Part shown: in pieces, positions 1 to 8,315 of the stretch
Layout of the letters: each line of letters starts with the position of its first letter
How positions within the stretch are numbered: position 1 is the stretch's first letter
NCBI RefSeq assembly: GCF_036347135.1
Contig: NZ_CP108938.1
Span: 9,052,001-9,116,000, forward strand
DNA: 64,000 bases
Direction of reading: 5' to 3'
Source: Streptomyces sp. NBC_00775
Lineage (GTDB): Bacteria; Actinomycetota; Actinomycetes; Streptomycetales; Streptomycetaceae
The notes under the pieces: generated by a model
Seen by the model: only the letters and a program-made list of their open reading frames with translations
Told to the model about the DNA's origin: nothing
Database searches by the model: none
Made by a program: the position numbers and the translations under genes

Positions 1-823
1 CCAGCAGGTGTGGCTCGGTCGAGCGGATTCCCGTGCGCCAGACGACCGGAGGGACGTCGCGCTGTTCCTCACCGTAGGTGAGGGCGAGCGTGCGCTGGAC
101 GTCGGCCGGGTCGGTGAAGCCGAGGACCGTCTCGCCGGGGGCGGTGACGAAGCGCTGGGCGGCGATGTCGGTGGGGAGGGGCGGGAGGACCGTGATGGTG
201 AGTTCGTTGCCCTCCTCGTCCCAGTCGAAGTGGTACTCGCGGCCGCGCCCCGACTTCGCGTGCAGGAGTTGCTCGATGCGGGCGCGGGACTCCGCCTCGC
301 CGTCCGTGAAGTACGCCGGATAGCGGATGAGGAGCCGGGACACGCGTCCGTCGTCGTCGAAGTCGTACGAGGAGAACGCCTTCTCCCAGTCGCCGCCGTG
401 GGCGTACAGGGGCTCGGGGTCCTCGGCCGCCGAGAAGTACGGGACCAGGGCCTCGTACAGCGACTGGAGGCGCCCGGTCTGCGCCTCGTCGGGGCCGGTG
501 GGCGCCGACGAGGTGTGGTCGCGGCCGGTCCAGGCTGCCGCCGCCATCAGGCTGATGGCGGCGAGCAGTGGCCCGTACGGCACCAGTGCCACGACCAGGA
601 TCACCGAGGCCACCAGGAACAGCAGCGGCCCGCGCCGGTCCTTGGGGGTGTCGGCCCACTTGCGCCGTCCGGCTCCTGCCAGCCGGCGCAGTCCTCGGGA
701 GACCGTGATCAGTGGGTGGAGGACGTCGGTGGCGCTGTCGGCTGCCGTCCGGGCCAGCTCCCGGCTTCGGGCGATCTGTGCGCTGCCGTTGCTGAGAATG
801 CGGGGGAGAGGGCGCCGGGCCAC
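1..823 (-). CDS. FtsK/SpoIIIE-like membrane protein, N-terminal part (runs off window)
   Basis: Open minus-strand frame from a GTG at 823 to the window edge, about 274 residues seen. The start is chosen for the AGGAG just upstream. A basic N-terminal segment is followed by hydrophobic stretches at about residues 62-100 (two membrane helices), then a soluble region. The visible part ends in RTGIRSTEPHLL, the kind of sequence that precedes the Walker A loop in actinobacterial FtsK/TraB-like proteins; the ATPase domain itself would lie outside the window. A small membrane protein gene lies 40 nt upstream in the same direction. Family placement is inference because the motor domain is not visible; it could be another large membrane ATPase. 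Confidence 0.6.
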   Translation of the reverse strand, partial: MARRPLPRILSNGSAQIARSRELARTAADSATDVLHPLITVSRGLRRLAGAGRRKWADTPKDRRGPLLFLVASVILVVALVPYGPLLAAISLMAAAAWTGRDHTSSAPTGPDEAQTGRLQSLYEALVPYFSAAEDPEPLYAHGGDWEKAFSSYDFDDDGRVSRLLIRYPAYFTDGEAESRARIEQLLHAKSGRGREYHFDWDEEGNELTITVLPPLPTDIAAQRFVTAPGETVLGFTDPADVQRTLALTYGEEQRDVPPVVWRTGIRSTEPHLL

Positions 824-863
824 TGCTGTCTCCTGATGGTGCGTGCGGGAGGGGTGGACGAGG

Positions 864-1058
864 TCAGAACTTGATCCCGCCGAGCAGGCTCGCCAGGCTC
901 TCCCCGCCGGCCTTGATGCTCGGAGCGATGGCCGTACTGGCCAGGTAGAAGCCGAACAAGGTCGACACCAGGCAGTGCGACGCCTTGAGGCCGTCCTTGC
1001 GGAAGAAGAGGAATACGACGACGCCGAGCAGGACCACACCTGACATGGACAGGATCAT
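864..1058 (-). CDS. Small two-helix membrane protein (64 aa)
   Basis: ATG at 1058 preceded by AGGAG at good spacing; the longer upstream frame has no comparable start. The 64-residue product has two hydrophobic segments, about residues 4-20 and 25-45, separated by a short FFRKDGLK turn, and a small Gly/Ser-rich tail ending GGIKF. It lies 40 nt upstream of the FtsK-like gene and is probably cotranscribed with it. Size and setting resemble small Spd-type membrane proteins that accompany Tra/FtsK-like proteins in Streptomyces; that link is inference and no function can be read from the sequence. Confidence 0.75.
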   Translation of the reverse strand: MILSMSGVVLLGVVVFLFFRKDGLKASHCLVSTLFGFYLASTAIAPSIKAGGESLASLLGGIKF

Positions 1059-1138
1059 TTGAGTCTCCTGGTTCGTGGGGACAGTCACCATGAGTACTTC
1101 CAGGATCACAGCATGTATCCATACGATAAAAGGTGCAA

Positions 1139-1167
1139 CTGGGTGAATTTCGGCTAATTTCACCCAG
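1139..1167. promoter_or_regulatory. 9-bp inverted repeat between divergent genes
   Basis: Arms CTGGGTGAA (1139-1147) and TTCACCCAG (1159-1167) match perfectly across an 11-nt spacer, in a locally A/T-rich stretch between the minus-strand membrane genes and the plus-strand ankyrin gene. A regulator site or a leader hairpin are both possible. Confidence 0.4.
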
Positions 1168-1317
1168 GTGGCGGAGCCGTCTGGGGCTACCTGAACGGGT
1201 CTGTTGCGTCGGGCGGGTCTGCTGTGATCTTTGCCGTGGACGGTGCCGGTCATGTCCCGGTGGAGCCAGTACGCTGTCGATTCACCCGAACGGTTGTAGT
1301 GAGAGGCGGTCCGGCCG

Positions 1318-1710
1318 ATGAGTGAAGCCCCCGACCCCGAGGTCGTGGAGCTGGCGACCAAGATCTTCGATCTGGCCCGCCGTGGCGAGACCGAGGCGCT
1401 CGTGGCGTATGTGGACGCGGGCGTTCCGGCCAACCTCACCAACGACCGCGGTGACTCGCTCGTGATGCTCGCCGCCTACCACGGTCACGCCGACGCGGTA
1501 GGCGCCCTGCTGGAGCGCGGCGCCGAGGCGGACCGGATCAACGACCGGGGGCAAACGCCGCTCGCCGGGGCCGTCTTCAAGGGTGAGGCGGCCGTGATCC
1601 GGGTGCTGCTGGACGCCGGTGCCGATCCGGCCGCCGGTACACCCTCGGCCGTCGACACGGCGCGCATGTTCGGCAAGACGGAACTGCTCGAATTGTTCGG
1701 CGCACACTGA
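1318..1710 (+). CDS. Ankyrin-repeat protein (130 aa)
   Basis: ATG at 1318 with GAGAGG upstream. The 130-residue protein contains about three ankyrin units with their hallmarks: DRGDSLVMLAAYHGHADAV, then INDRGQTPLAGAVFKGE with VIRVLLDAGADPAA. There is no signal peptide or membrane helix, so it is probably a cytoplasmic protein-interaction module. It stands alone: the next plus-strand gene is 300 nt downstream. The partner is unknown. Family assignment is secure, function is not. Confidence 0.9.
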   Translation: MSEAPDPEVVELATKIFDLARRGETEALVAYVDAGVPANLTNDRGDSLVMLAAYHGHADAVGALLERGAEADRINDRGQTPLAGAVFKGEAAVIRVLLDAGADPAAGTPSAVDTARMFGKTELLELFGAH

Positions 1711-2010
1711 CTCGAACGCTCTGACCAGGCGAAACGCAAGAAAAAAGGGAGGCGGAACGGGGCCGCCGGAAATACGGTCGCGGCAGGAAGAACTGCCGAG
1801 TCATCATGACGTCGTGATTCACGGACGCGATGGCTGGGCAGATGTTGCCGCACCGCGCGGGCCGTGATGCGGCCCGCATGGGCCACCGACGAGAGGCAGA
1901 GGAAGATGGTCTACAGCAAGCAAGAAACGGCGGGCGCTCCGACGTGTTGTCACGCGGCCAGGTAATGCAGGATCCCGGTTGCGTCGACGCTTGATGTGAG
2001 GCTGTTTCCC
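1711..2010. other. Intergenic region with two palindromes
   Basis: About 300 nt without a convincing gene. It holds a 16-bp near-palindrome centred on GACGTC at 1803-1818 (one mismatched pair) and a perfect 8-bp hairpin GCGGGCCG/CGGCCCGC at 1857-1864 and 1870-1877. Either may regulate the HEAT-like gene downstream; the hairpin could instead end ankyrin-gene transcription. Confidence 0.4.
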
Positions 2011-3429
2011 ATGTTCGATCCGGTCATAGCGCCCAGCGGAACGCTGCTCGGCCTGCTCCAGAGGGGCCGCGGCGACGGCACGCTGCACGCGCTCACCGCA
2101 CCGCGCGCCGAAGCGCTCGCGGCGCTGAACCACTGTGTGCTGCGGGACCCCCGCCACGACTGGCAGGTGGAGAACCGCTCCCTGTACTACGCCCGTCTCT
2201 ACCTCGATCTGAGCGGTGAGCTCGACGAGATCGAGCGGCATCTCTTCGAGGCCGAGGACGTCCTCGACACGTGCGAGTCACGCACGGGGCTCGCCCTCGC
2301 GGTCCTCGGGCACCTCGCCTCGTACGGCAGGCACGACGCGCTCGAACTGCTGCGCAGGTACGCCGCCTCCGGCACCAGCTGGGCCTGGGCTCTCGACGAG
2401 CTGGCCCTGCGTGACGACGACGCGGGTCTGCGGGCCCTCGCCGTGCCCGTACTCGCTCGCTTCCCGTCGGACGCGGAGGGCGAGGCCGAACTCGCCGCCG
2501 CCGTGCGCGACGCCTTCGAGCCCCGGCCCTGGCGGCTGTGGGCCGACGATCCGCGCGAATCCATCGGCACACGCGTGCGTGCCGCCCAGGAAGCCGGTTC
2601 CTTCGACCGCTGGCAGCGGCAGATGCGACCATCCGGGCCCCGCCCGGGGTGGAGCGTGCAGGCCGTCTTCGAGTGGGCCCAGCAGGGCATCGAACGCGGA
2701 GCCGCGCTCCATGTGCCGGCCGCCCGCTGCCTGACCGCCGTCGCGGGCCCCGAGGACCGGCCCGAGATCGTCGAGGCCGCCCGGAGCGGCGGCGACGGAG
2801 CCCGCTGCACCGCCTTGCGCTATCTCGCCGACGGCAATGATCCAGATGCCCTCGATCTGATCGAGACAGCCGTGGCCAATGGTTCCGCGGCCGCTGCCGA
2901 GGCCGCCGTCGACGCCTTCGAACGGATGCGCAGCGTGGCCGCCGTCGAGCGGGCACGAAGCTGGGCGCACCGGCCCGACGCCCTGGGCGCCGCCGCGGGA
3001 CGGATGCTCGCCTGCCGGGGCGGAGCCCAGGACAGCGAACTGGTCCTCGGGGCGCTGCGGGAAGCGGTACGGGGCGAAGGCCCGGACGCGCCGACCCTGT
3101 GGACCCTCGTCGACGGCGCCGGACGGCTCGGCATCGTCTGTGCCGCACCCGTGCTGCGCCATGTGTACCGCGAGACGGCCTCGTCCCATCTGCGCGGGCG
3201 CGCCGCCCGTGCTCTGGCCGCCACCGATCCCTCCTTCCCCGCGGGCTTCGCCGTCGAATGCCTGTGGGACTGCGAGGAGTCCACCCGCGAGGTCGCCGCA
3301 CGGCACGCCGAGACCGGTGACGCGCGCGTGGTGGACCAGCTCCGGCGGCTGGCGGCGGATCCGGCCGAGGAGGCGGACGTCCAGACCGCGGTACGCAGCC
3401 GGATAGGGCCCGACATGCCCGCCGTATGA
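2011..3429 (+). CDS. HEAT-like repeat protein
   Basis: About 472 residues from ATG 2011, preferred over the GTG at 1996 because GAGG lies 9 nt before it and the protein then begins MFDPVIAPSG. The body is a run of Ala/Leu/Arg-rich helical pairs with HEAT character, for example ALAVPVLARF, ALRYLADGND and RAARALAATDPSF, with no membrane segment. Proteins of this type are scaffolds; nothing shows a catalytic site. It is followed after 139 nt by the glycosyltransferase operon, with no overlap, so a shared function is not implied. I do not recognise a specific role. Confidence 0.75.
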   Translation: MFDPVIAPSGTLLGLLQRGRGDGTLHALTAPRAEALAALNHCVLRDPRHDWQVENRSLYYARLYLDLSGELDEIERHLFEAEDVLDTCESRTGLALAVLGHLASYGRHDALELLRRYAASGTSWAWALDELALRDDDAGLRALAVPVLARFPSDAEGEAELAAAVRDAFEPRPWRLWADDPRESIGTRVRAAQEAGSFDRWQRQMRPSGPRPGWSVQAVFEWAQQGIERGAALHVPAARCLTAVAGPEDRPEIVEAARSGGDGARCTALRYLADGNDPDALDLIETAVANGSAAAAEAAVDAFERMRSVAAVERARSWAHRPDALGAAAGRMLACRGGAQDSELVLGALREAVRGEGPDAPTLWTLVDGAGRLGIVCAAPVLRHVYRETASSHLRGRAARALAATDPSFPAGFAVECLWDCEESTREVAARHAETGDARVVDQLRRLAADPAEEADVQTAVRSRIGPDMPAV

Positions 3430-3568
3430 ACGTTCGGTGACCCGGGAGTCAGGAGGGCGTGGACGCGGGCTGACCTGGACGGGTGTGGAGCGCAACGCTC
3501 ATGGGACGTTCCTCGTCAGGAAAGATCCACGTTGACGCGGCCACGTCCAGCACGGCGACAACACGGGT

Positions 3569-4693
3569 ATGCGTGTCGTCATCGTGACCGAATCCTTTCC
3601 CCCCGATGTGAACGGCGTGGCCCACTGCGCGCTCCAGACCGCCCGGCACCTCGTCGATCGCGGTCACGCTCCCCTCGTCGTCGCCCCGGCCACAGCGGCC
3701 GGGAACGGGCCCGACGCCCTCGCGCCGTGCCCCGTCATCCGTGTCCCCTCCCTACCGCTCCCGGGCTACCCCCAGGTCCGCGTCGCCCTCCCCAGCCGAC
3801 GCGTCGCCGCGGCGATCACCGAACACCGCGCCGACATCGTCCACCTGGCCAGCCCCTTCGTCCTCGGCGTCCGCGGCATGGCGGCCGCCGCCCGGCTCGG
3901 CATCCCCGCCGTGGCCGTCTACCAGACCGACCTCGCCGGATACGCCCGCACGTACATCAGTGCGGGTGAGGCCACCGCGTGGCGGCGCATACGCTCCGTG
4001 CACGCCGCCGCCGACCGGACGCTCGCTCCGTCCAGCGCGGCCCTGCACGACCTGGAGGCACACGGAGTGCCCCGGGTACGGCTGTGGCCGCGCGGCGTGG
4101 ACACCGTCCGCTTCCGTCCCGACCGCCGGGACGAGGCACTGCGCCGCGAACTCGCGCCGAACGGCGAGCTGATCGTCGGCTACGTCGGCCGGCTCGCCCC
4201 CGAGAAGCAGGTCGAGCTCCTCGCCGGTGTCTGCGGCCTGAACGGCGTGCGCGTCGTGGTCGTGGGCGACGGGCCGAGTCAGCACACGCTCACCGAGGCG
4301 CTGCCGGGCGCCGTCTTCCTCGGGCGTCGCACCGGCGACGAACTCGCCCGGATCTTCGCCTCGCTGGACGTCTTCGCGCACACCGGTCCCTTCGAGACCT
4401 TCTGCCAGACCGTGCAGGAGGCCATGGCCAGCGGGGTGCCCGTCGTCGCGCCCGCCGCGGGCGGACCGCTCGACCTGGTGGCTCACGGACGTACGGGGCT
4501 GCTGGTACCGCCGCGTGACGGGGCCGCCGTACGGGACGCGGTGTGGGCGCTGGCCGCCGATCCCGCGCTGCGGGCCGCCTACGGCGCCGCGGGGCGGGCC
4601 ACGGTCGAGGGCCGCACCTGGGCCGCCGTGGGCGATCAGCTCATCGGGCACTACGCCGATGTGCTCTCCGCGCGGAAGCTGGTGGCGGCATGA
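3569..4693 (+). CDS. GT-B fold glycosyltransferase (GT4-like), first of a trio
   Basis: 374 residues. The N-terminus VTESFPPDVNGVAHC is typical of family 4 retaining glycosyltransferases, and the C-terminal half has VGYVGRLAPEKQVELL and the E-x7-E signature ETFCQTVQE that holds the nucleotide-sugar donor. It resembles actinobacterial mannosyltransferases of the MgtA/PimB type; donor and acceptor cannot be read from sequence. Its stop overlaps the next gene's ATG (ATGA at 4690), which indicates coupling with a second glycosyltransferase and a hydrolase. A role in cell-envelope glycolipid synthesis is an inference from the family. Confidence 0.88.
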   Translation: MRVVIVTESFPPDVNGVAHCALQTARHLVDRGHAPLVVAPATAAGNGPDALAPCPVIRVPSLPLPGYPQVRVALPSRRVAAAITEHRADIVHLASPFVLGVRGMAAAARLGIPAVAVYQTDLAGYARTYISAGEATAWRRIRSVHAAADRTLAPSSAALHDLEAHGVPRVRLWPRGVDTVRFRPDRRDEALRRELAPNGELIVGYVGRLAPEKQVELLAGVCGLNGVRVVVVGDGPSQHTLTEALPGAVFLGRRTGDELARIFASLDVFAHTGPFETFCQTVQEAMASGVPVVAPAAGGPLDLVAHGRTGLLVPPRDGAAVRDAVWALAADPALRAAYGAAGRATVEGRTWAAVGDQLIGHYADVLSARKLVAA

Positions 4694-5844
4694 GCCTGCG
4701 CATCGTTCGGCTCGCCAACTTCGTCGCCCCCGCCTCCGGCGGTCTGCGCACCGCGCTGCGGGAGCTCGGCTCCGGCTACCGGGCGGCCGGGCACGAGCCG
4801 GTGCTCATCATCCCCGGTGAGCGCGCGAGCGACCGCGAGACCGAGCAGGGGCGGGTGATCACGCTGCCCGGGCCGCTACTGCCCGGGACCGGTGGCTATC
4901 GCGTGCTCACGGACAAGCGGCGGGTGGCCCGGCTCCTGGAGTCGCTCGCGCCCGACCGCCTCGAAGTCTCCGACCGGACCACGCTGCGCTGGACCGGCGT
5001 ATGGGCACGGCGGGCCCGGGTGCCCGCCGTGATGGTCTCCCACGAGACCGCCGACGGAGTGCTGCGGACCTGGGGGCTCTCCGAGGGGATGGCCCGGCGG
5101 ACCGCCGACGCCCTCAACATCCGTACGGCGCACACCTATGCGCGTGTGGTGTGCACCACGGAGTTCGCCGAGCGCGAGTTCGTCCGCATCGGCGCACGCA
5201 ATGTCGTACGCGCCCCCCTGGGCGTCGACCTTGTGGGGCGCCACCCCGCGTTGCGCGATCCCGGCGTGCGCGCCCAGTACGCGCGCGGGGGAGAGGCGCT
5301 GCTCGTGATGTGCTCCCGGCTGTCCGTCGAGAAGCGGCCCGGCACGGCACTCGACGCGCTGGAGGCCCTGCTGCGGCGCGGACAGCGTGCCGTGCTCGTC
5401 GTGGCCGGGGACGGACCGCTGAGGGCCCGGCTCGAACTGCGCGCCCGGGAGCGGAGGCTGCCCGTCACCTTCCTCGGGCACGTCTCCGACCGTGCCGTGC
5501 TCGGCGCGCTGCAGGCCTCCGCCGACGTGTGCCTGGCCCCCGGGCCCGCCGAGACGTTCGGGCTCGCCGCTCTGGAGGCGATGGCCTGCGGCACGCCCGT
5601 GGTGGCCAGCGCGCTGTCCGCCCTGCCGGAGATCGTCGGGTCAGCAGGGGCCACCGCGGCGGACCGCGGGGACTCCTTCGCGGACGCGGTGCGGCTGTTG
5701 CTGGGACGCCCCGAGAGCGAGCGCAGGGAAGCCGCACGCGCGCGTGCGGAGTGTTTCGGATGGGATGCCGCCGTAGAGGGCTTTCTCGCCGCGCACGACG
5801 CGGTGGTCCAGGCGCGCCCGCGCTTGCAGGAGGGCGTCGGATGA
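4690..5844 (+). CDS. GT-B fold glycosyltransferase (GT4-like), second of a trio
   Basis: 384 residues from the ATG at 4690, inside the ATGA overlap with the preceding gene; upstream in-frame sequence is antisense-like and not part of it. It has the N-terminal glycine loop NFVAPASGGLRTAL, the donor-side motif CSRLSVEKRPGTAL and the E-x7-E signature AETFGLAALEAM. It probably adds the next sugar after the first transferase on the same acceptor (inference). The following SGNH hydrolase gene overlaps its stop by ATGA at 5841, so the three proteins are likely made together. Confidence 0.88.
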   Translation: MSLRIVRLANFVAPASGGLRTALRELGSGYRAAGHEPVLIIPGERASDRETEQGRVITLPGPLLPGTGGYRVLTDKRRVARLLESLAPDRLEVSDRTTLRWTGVWARRARVPAVMVSHETADGVLRTWGLSEGMARRTADALNIRTAHTYARVVCTTEFAEREFVRIGARNVVRAPLGVDLVGRHPALRDPGVRAQYARGGEALLVMCSRLSVEKRPGTALDALEALLRRGQRAVLVVAGDGPLRARLELRARERRLPVTFLGHVSDRAVLGALQASADVCLAPGPAETFGLAALEAMACGTPVVASALSALPEIVGSAGATAADRGDSFADAVRLLLGRPESERREAARARAECFGWDAAVEGFLAAHDAVVQARPRLQEGVG

Positions 5845-6695
5845 GACCCCTTCGGTTCGTGGCCCTCGGGGACTCGCTGACGGAAGGCGTGGGTGATCCC
5901 GTCGGAGACGCGTGGCGGGGGTGGGCCGCACTGCTCGCGCAGGGGCTCGCCCCGGCGGACGCACCCGTGGAGTTCACCAACCTCGCGGTCAGCGGGGCGC
6001 AGACCCGGGATGTGCTGGAGCGGCAGACCCCGGCGGCGCTGGCCCTGGAGCCTGACATCGTCTCCGTGGTGATCGGCGTCAACGACACCCTGCGGTGCAC
6101 CTTCGACATCCACTCGGTGGCCGAGCGGCTCGACAAGGTGTACGCGGCGTTCCGCGCTCAGGACGCGGTGGTGATGACGGCCTGTCTCCCGGATCCCGGC
6201 TCCATGCTCGGACTGCCGGGGGCGTTGGCGCGACCGCTGGCCCGGCGGCAGCGGGCCGTCAACACGGTCGTGCACGTGCTCTCCGAGCGGCACGGGGCGA
6301 TGCACCTGCACGCCGCGGAGGAGGAGTGGCTGACGGGCCGCGCGATGTGGAGCGCGGACCGGCTGCACCCGGGGGAGCAGGGGCACCGGCAACTCGCCCT
6401 GCGCTACCACGCGCTGCTCGCCGAGCAGGACATCGCCACGGGGACGGCGCCCTCGGCCGAGCCCGAGTTTCCCGTGCCCACGCGATCGGCCAGCCTGTGG
6501 TGGCTGGCCACCGCGGGAACGGGATGGGTGGCCCGGCGCTGCACGGACCTGCTCCCGCAGCTGCTCACCCTCGCCGCCGCCGAACTACGCCACCGGGCGC
6601 ACGGCACCAGCGCGCGCCTCGACCTGAGCGCCTCGCACGCCGTCTCATCCGCGCTGGCCGCGCTGTCGGTGGCCGAACAGCCGGACGCGGCATGA
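5841..6695 (+). CDS. SGNH/GDSL-family hydrolase
   Basis: 284 residues from ATG 5841. Block I is ALGDSLTEG with the nucleophilic Ser; the block III residue is in GVNDT; the catalytic Asp-x-x-His is in SADRLHPGEQGH. No signal peptide is seen, so it is probably cytoplasmic. The roughly 70-residue C-terminal extension beyond the fold is moderately hydrophobic. Overlap with the glycosyltransferase suggests it trims or deacylates the glycoconjugate they make, but the substrate is unknown. Confidence 0.88.
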   Translation: MRPLRFVALGDSLTEGVGDPVGDAWRGWAALLAQGLAPADAPVEFTNLAVSGAQTRDVLERQTPAALALEPDIVSVVIGVNDTLRCTFDIHSVAERLDKVYAAFRAQDAVVMTACLPDPGSMLGLPGALARPLARRQRAVNTVVHVLSERHGAMHLHAAEEEWLTGRAMWSADRLHPGEQGHRQLALRYHALLAEQDIATGTAPSAEPEFPVPTRSASLWWLATAGTGWVARRCTDLLPQLLTLAAAELRHRAHGTSARLDLSASHAVSSALAALSVAEQPDAA

Positions 6696-6750
6696 CGGTT
6701 CGGCGGGGACGCGGGGGCGCTCGGTGGCAGTGCGCGTGCACTTGCCGGCT

Positions 6751-7620
6751 TCAGCGGCGGCGTACGGCCACGAAGCGGACCGGCGTGCCCGGGACCGCCT
6801 GAGCCGCCGCGGGGAGGTCGGTGGGGCGGACGATCGCGATCACCGGGTACCCGCCGGTGGTCGGATGATCGGCGAGGAAGACGACCGGCCGGCCGTCGGG
6901 CGGTACCTGGACGGCGCCCAGGACCATGCCCTCACTGGGGAGTTCACCGGAAACGGCCCTCTCCAGTGAGGGCCCTTCCGTCCGCAGGCCGATGCGGTTG
7001 CTCGCGGACGACACCCGGTAGGCGCGGGTGGTGAGGACGCGCACGGCCGACGTTGTGAACCAGTCGTCGCGCGGGCCCAGCGTCACCCGCAGGACCAGCT
7101 CGGCGGGCGGGGCGGCGTGCGGGACGACATCCACGCGCGCGTGGAGCGCGGCGGGGCGTCCCAGGGGCAGCACCACGCCGTCCGTGAGCGGCGGGGGGCC
7201 CAGGCCCGAGAGGAGGTCGGTGGAGCGGCTGCCGAGGACCGGGTCCACGGCCACTCCGCCGGAGACGGCCACATAGCTGCGCAGCCCCGCGCGCGCGTGG
7301 CCGACGTCCAGCAGCGCCCCGGCGGGCACACGCACGGGCGCACCCCAGGCGGCCGGACGGCCGTCGACGGTGACCGGGCAGGGCGCTCCCGCCACCGCCA
7401 CGGTGATCGCCGAACGCGGGCGCAGGGCACAGCCGTTGAGCGTCGTCTCCAGGACAGCTGCTTCGGAAGGGTTGCCGACGAGCCGGTTGGCCAGCGCCGC
7501 CGCGGGTGCGTCGAGCGCGCCGGAGCGCGGTACGCCGAGGTGCGCGTGGCCGGGGCGGCCCCGGTCCTGGACGGTGGTCAGCGCCCCCGAGCGGACGACG
7601 GAGAGGGCCCGGTCCGTCAT
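6751..7620 (-). CDS. pxpC: 5-oxoprolinase subunit C (KipA-like)
   Basis: 289 residues from ATG 7620. Diagnostic stretches of the PxpC/KipA (biotin-dependent carboxyltransferase-like) family are VVRSGALTTVQDRGR at the N-terminus, DAPAAALANRLVGN, and FLADHPTTGGYPVIA near the C-terminus. With PxpA and PxpB it forms the bacterial ATP-dependent 5-oxoprolinase that converts 5-oxo-L-proline to L-glutamate. Its start overlaps the end of pxpB by four bases, and it is the last gene of the operon, converging on the SGNH hydrolase gene. Confidence 0.93.
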   Translation of the reverse strand: MTDRALSVVRSGALTTVQDRGRPGHAHLGVPRSGALDAPAAALANRLVGNPSEAAVLETTLNGCALRPRSAITVAVAGAPCPVTVDGRPAAWGAPVRVPAGALLDVGHARAGLRSYVAVSGGVAVDPVLGSRSTDLLSGLGPPPLTDGVVLPLGRPAALHARVDVVPHAAPPAELVLRVTLGPRDDWFTTSAVRVLTTRAYRVSSASNRIGLRTEGPSLERAVSGELPSEGMVLGAVQVPPDGRPVVFLADHPTTGGYPVIAIVRPTDLPAAAQAVPGTPVRFVAVRRR

Positions 7621-8315
7621 GAGCGCCGCGCCGGTACGAAGCGGACCCGTGCGCCCGGAGCCAGCAGCGCGGCCGGCACGCGCGCGTGGTCCCACAGCAC
7701 CACGTCCGTCGTGCCGATCAGCTGCCAGCCGCCCGGCGACGAGCGCGGGTACACACCGGTGTACGGGCCCGCGAGCGCCACGGAACCCGCGGGAACCGCC
7801 GTCCGCGGGGTCGCCCGGCGAGGCACGTCGTAGTGCGACGGCAGTCCCGTGAGGTAACCGAAGCCGGGCGCGAACCCGCAGAAGGCGACCCGGAACTCGG
7901 CCGCCGCGTGGATCTCCGGCACCTCGCGCTCGGCCACACCCCACAGGGCCGCCACATCCGCCAGGTCGGGACCGTCGTACCGTACGGGGATCTCGATCGC
8001 CCCGCCCGCCCGCGCGGGCAGCGGCGGGATGTCCCACGTGGGAAGCCGCTCCGCCAGGCGCCCGGGGTCGTCCAGGCCGTCCAGGAGAACCGTGCGAGCC
8101 GCGGGGACGATCTCGCGCACGGACAGGGAACCCTCCGCGCGGCGGCGCAGCAGCTCGGCGTGCAGGGCCTGCGCCGCGTCGCCCGAGGAGACCTCGACGA
8201 GCAGGGCCCGGTCACCGACAGGCAGCGCCCGGATGTCCTTGCCGAGCGAGAGCGCCCGCGTGCCGTCGCCGGCCGGCAGCGCGCCCAAGTCGTCGCCAAC
8301 TGGCAGTGCCCTCAT
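7617..8315 (-). CDS. pxpB: 5-oxoprolinase subunit B (KipI-like) with duplicated N-terminus
   Basis: 232 residues from ATG 8315, which overlaps the end of pxpA (ATGA). Family marks are CGFAPGFGYLTGLP and a Pro/Gly-rich C-terminal section YTGVYPRSSPGGWQLIG. PxpB proteins normally begin with a phrase like RALPVGDRALLVEV; here that phrase starts at about residue 29 and is preceded by partial copies, RALPVGDDLGALPAGD and TRALSLGKD. This looks like small internal duplications of the N-terminal strand. Whether translation starts at the first copy is uncertain, but the ATG in the ATGA overlap is the natural start. Confidence 0.92.
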   Translation of the reverse strand: MRALPVGDDLGALPAGDGTRALSLGKDIRALPVGDRALLVEVSSGDAAQALHAELLRRRAEGSLSVREIVPAARTVLLDGLDDPGRLAERLPTWDIPPLPARAGGAIEIPVRYDGPDLADVAALWGVAEREVPEIHAAAEFRVAFCGFAPGFGYLTGLPSHYDVPRRATPRTAVPAGSVALAGPYTGVYPRSSPGGWQLIGTTDVVLWDHARVPAALLAPGARVRFVPARRS

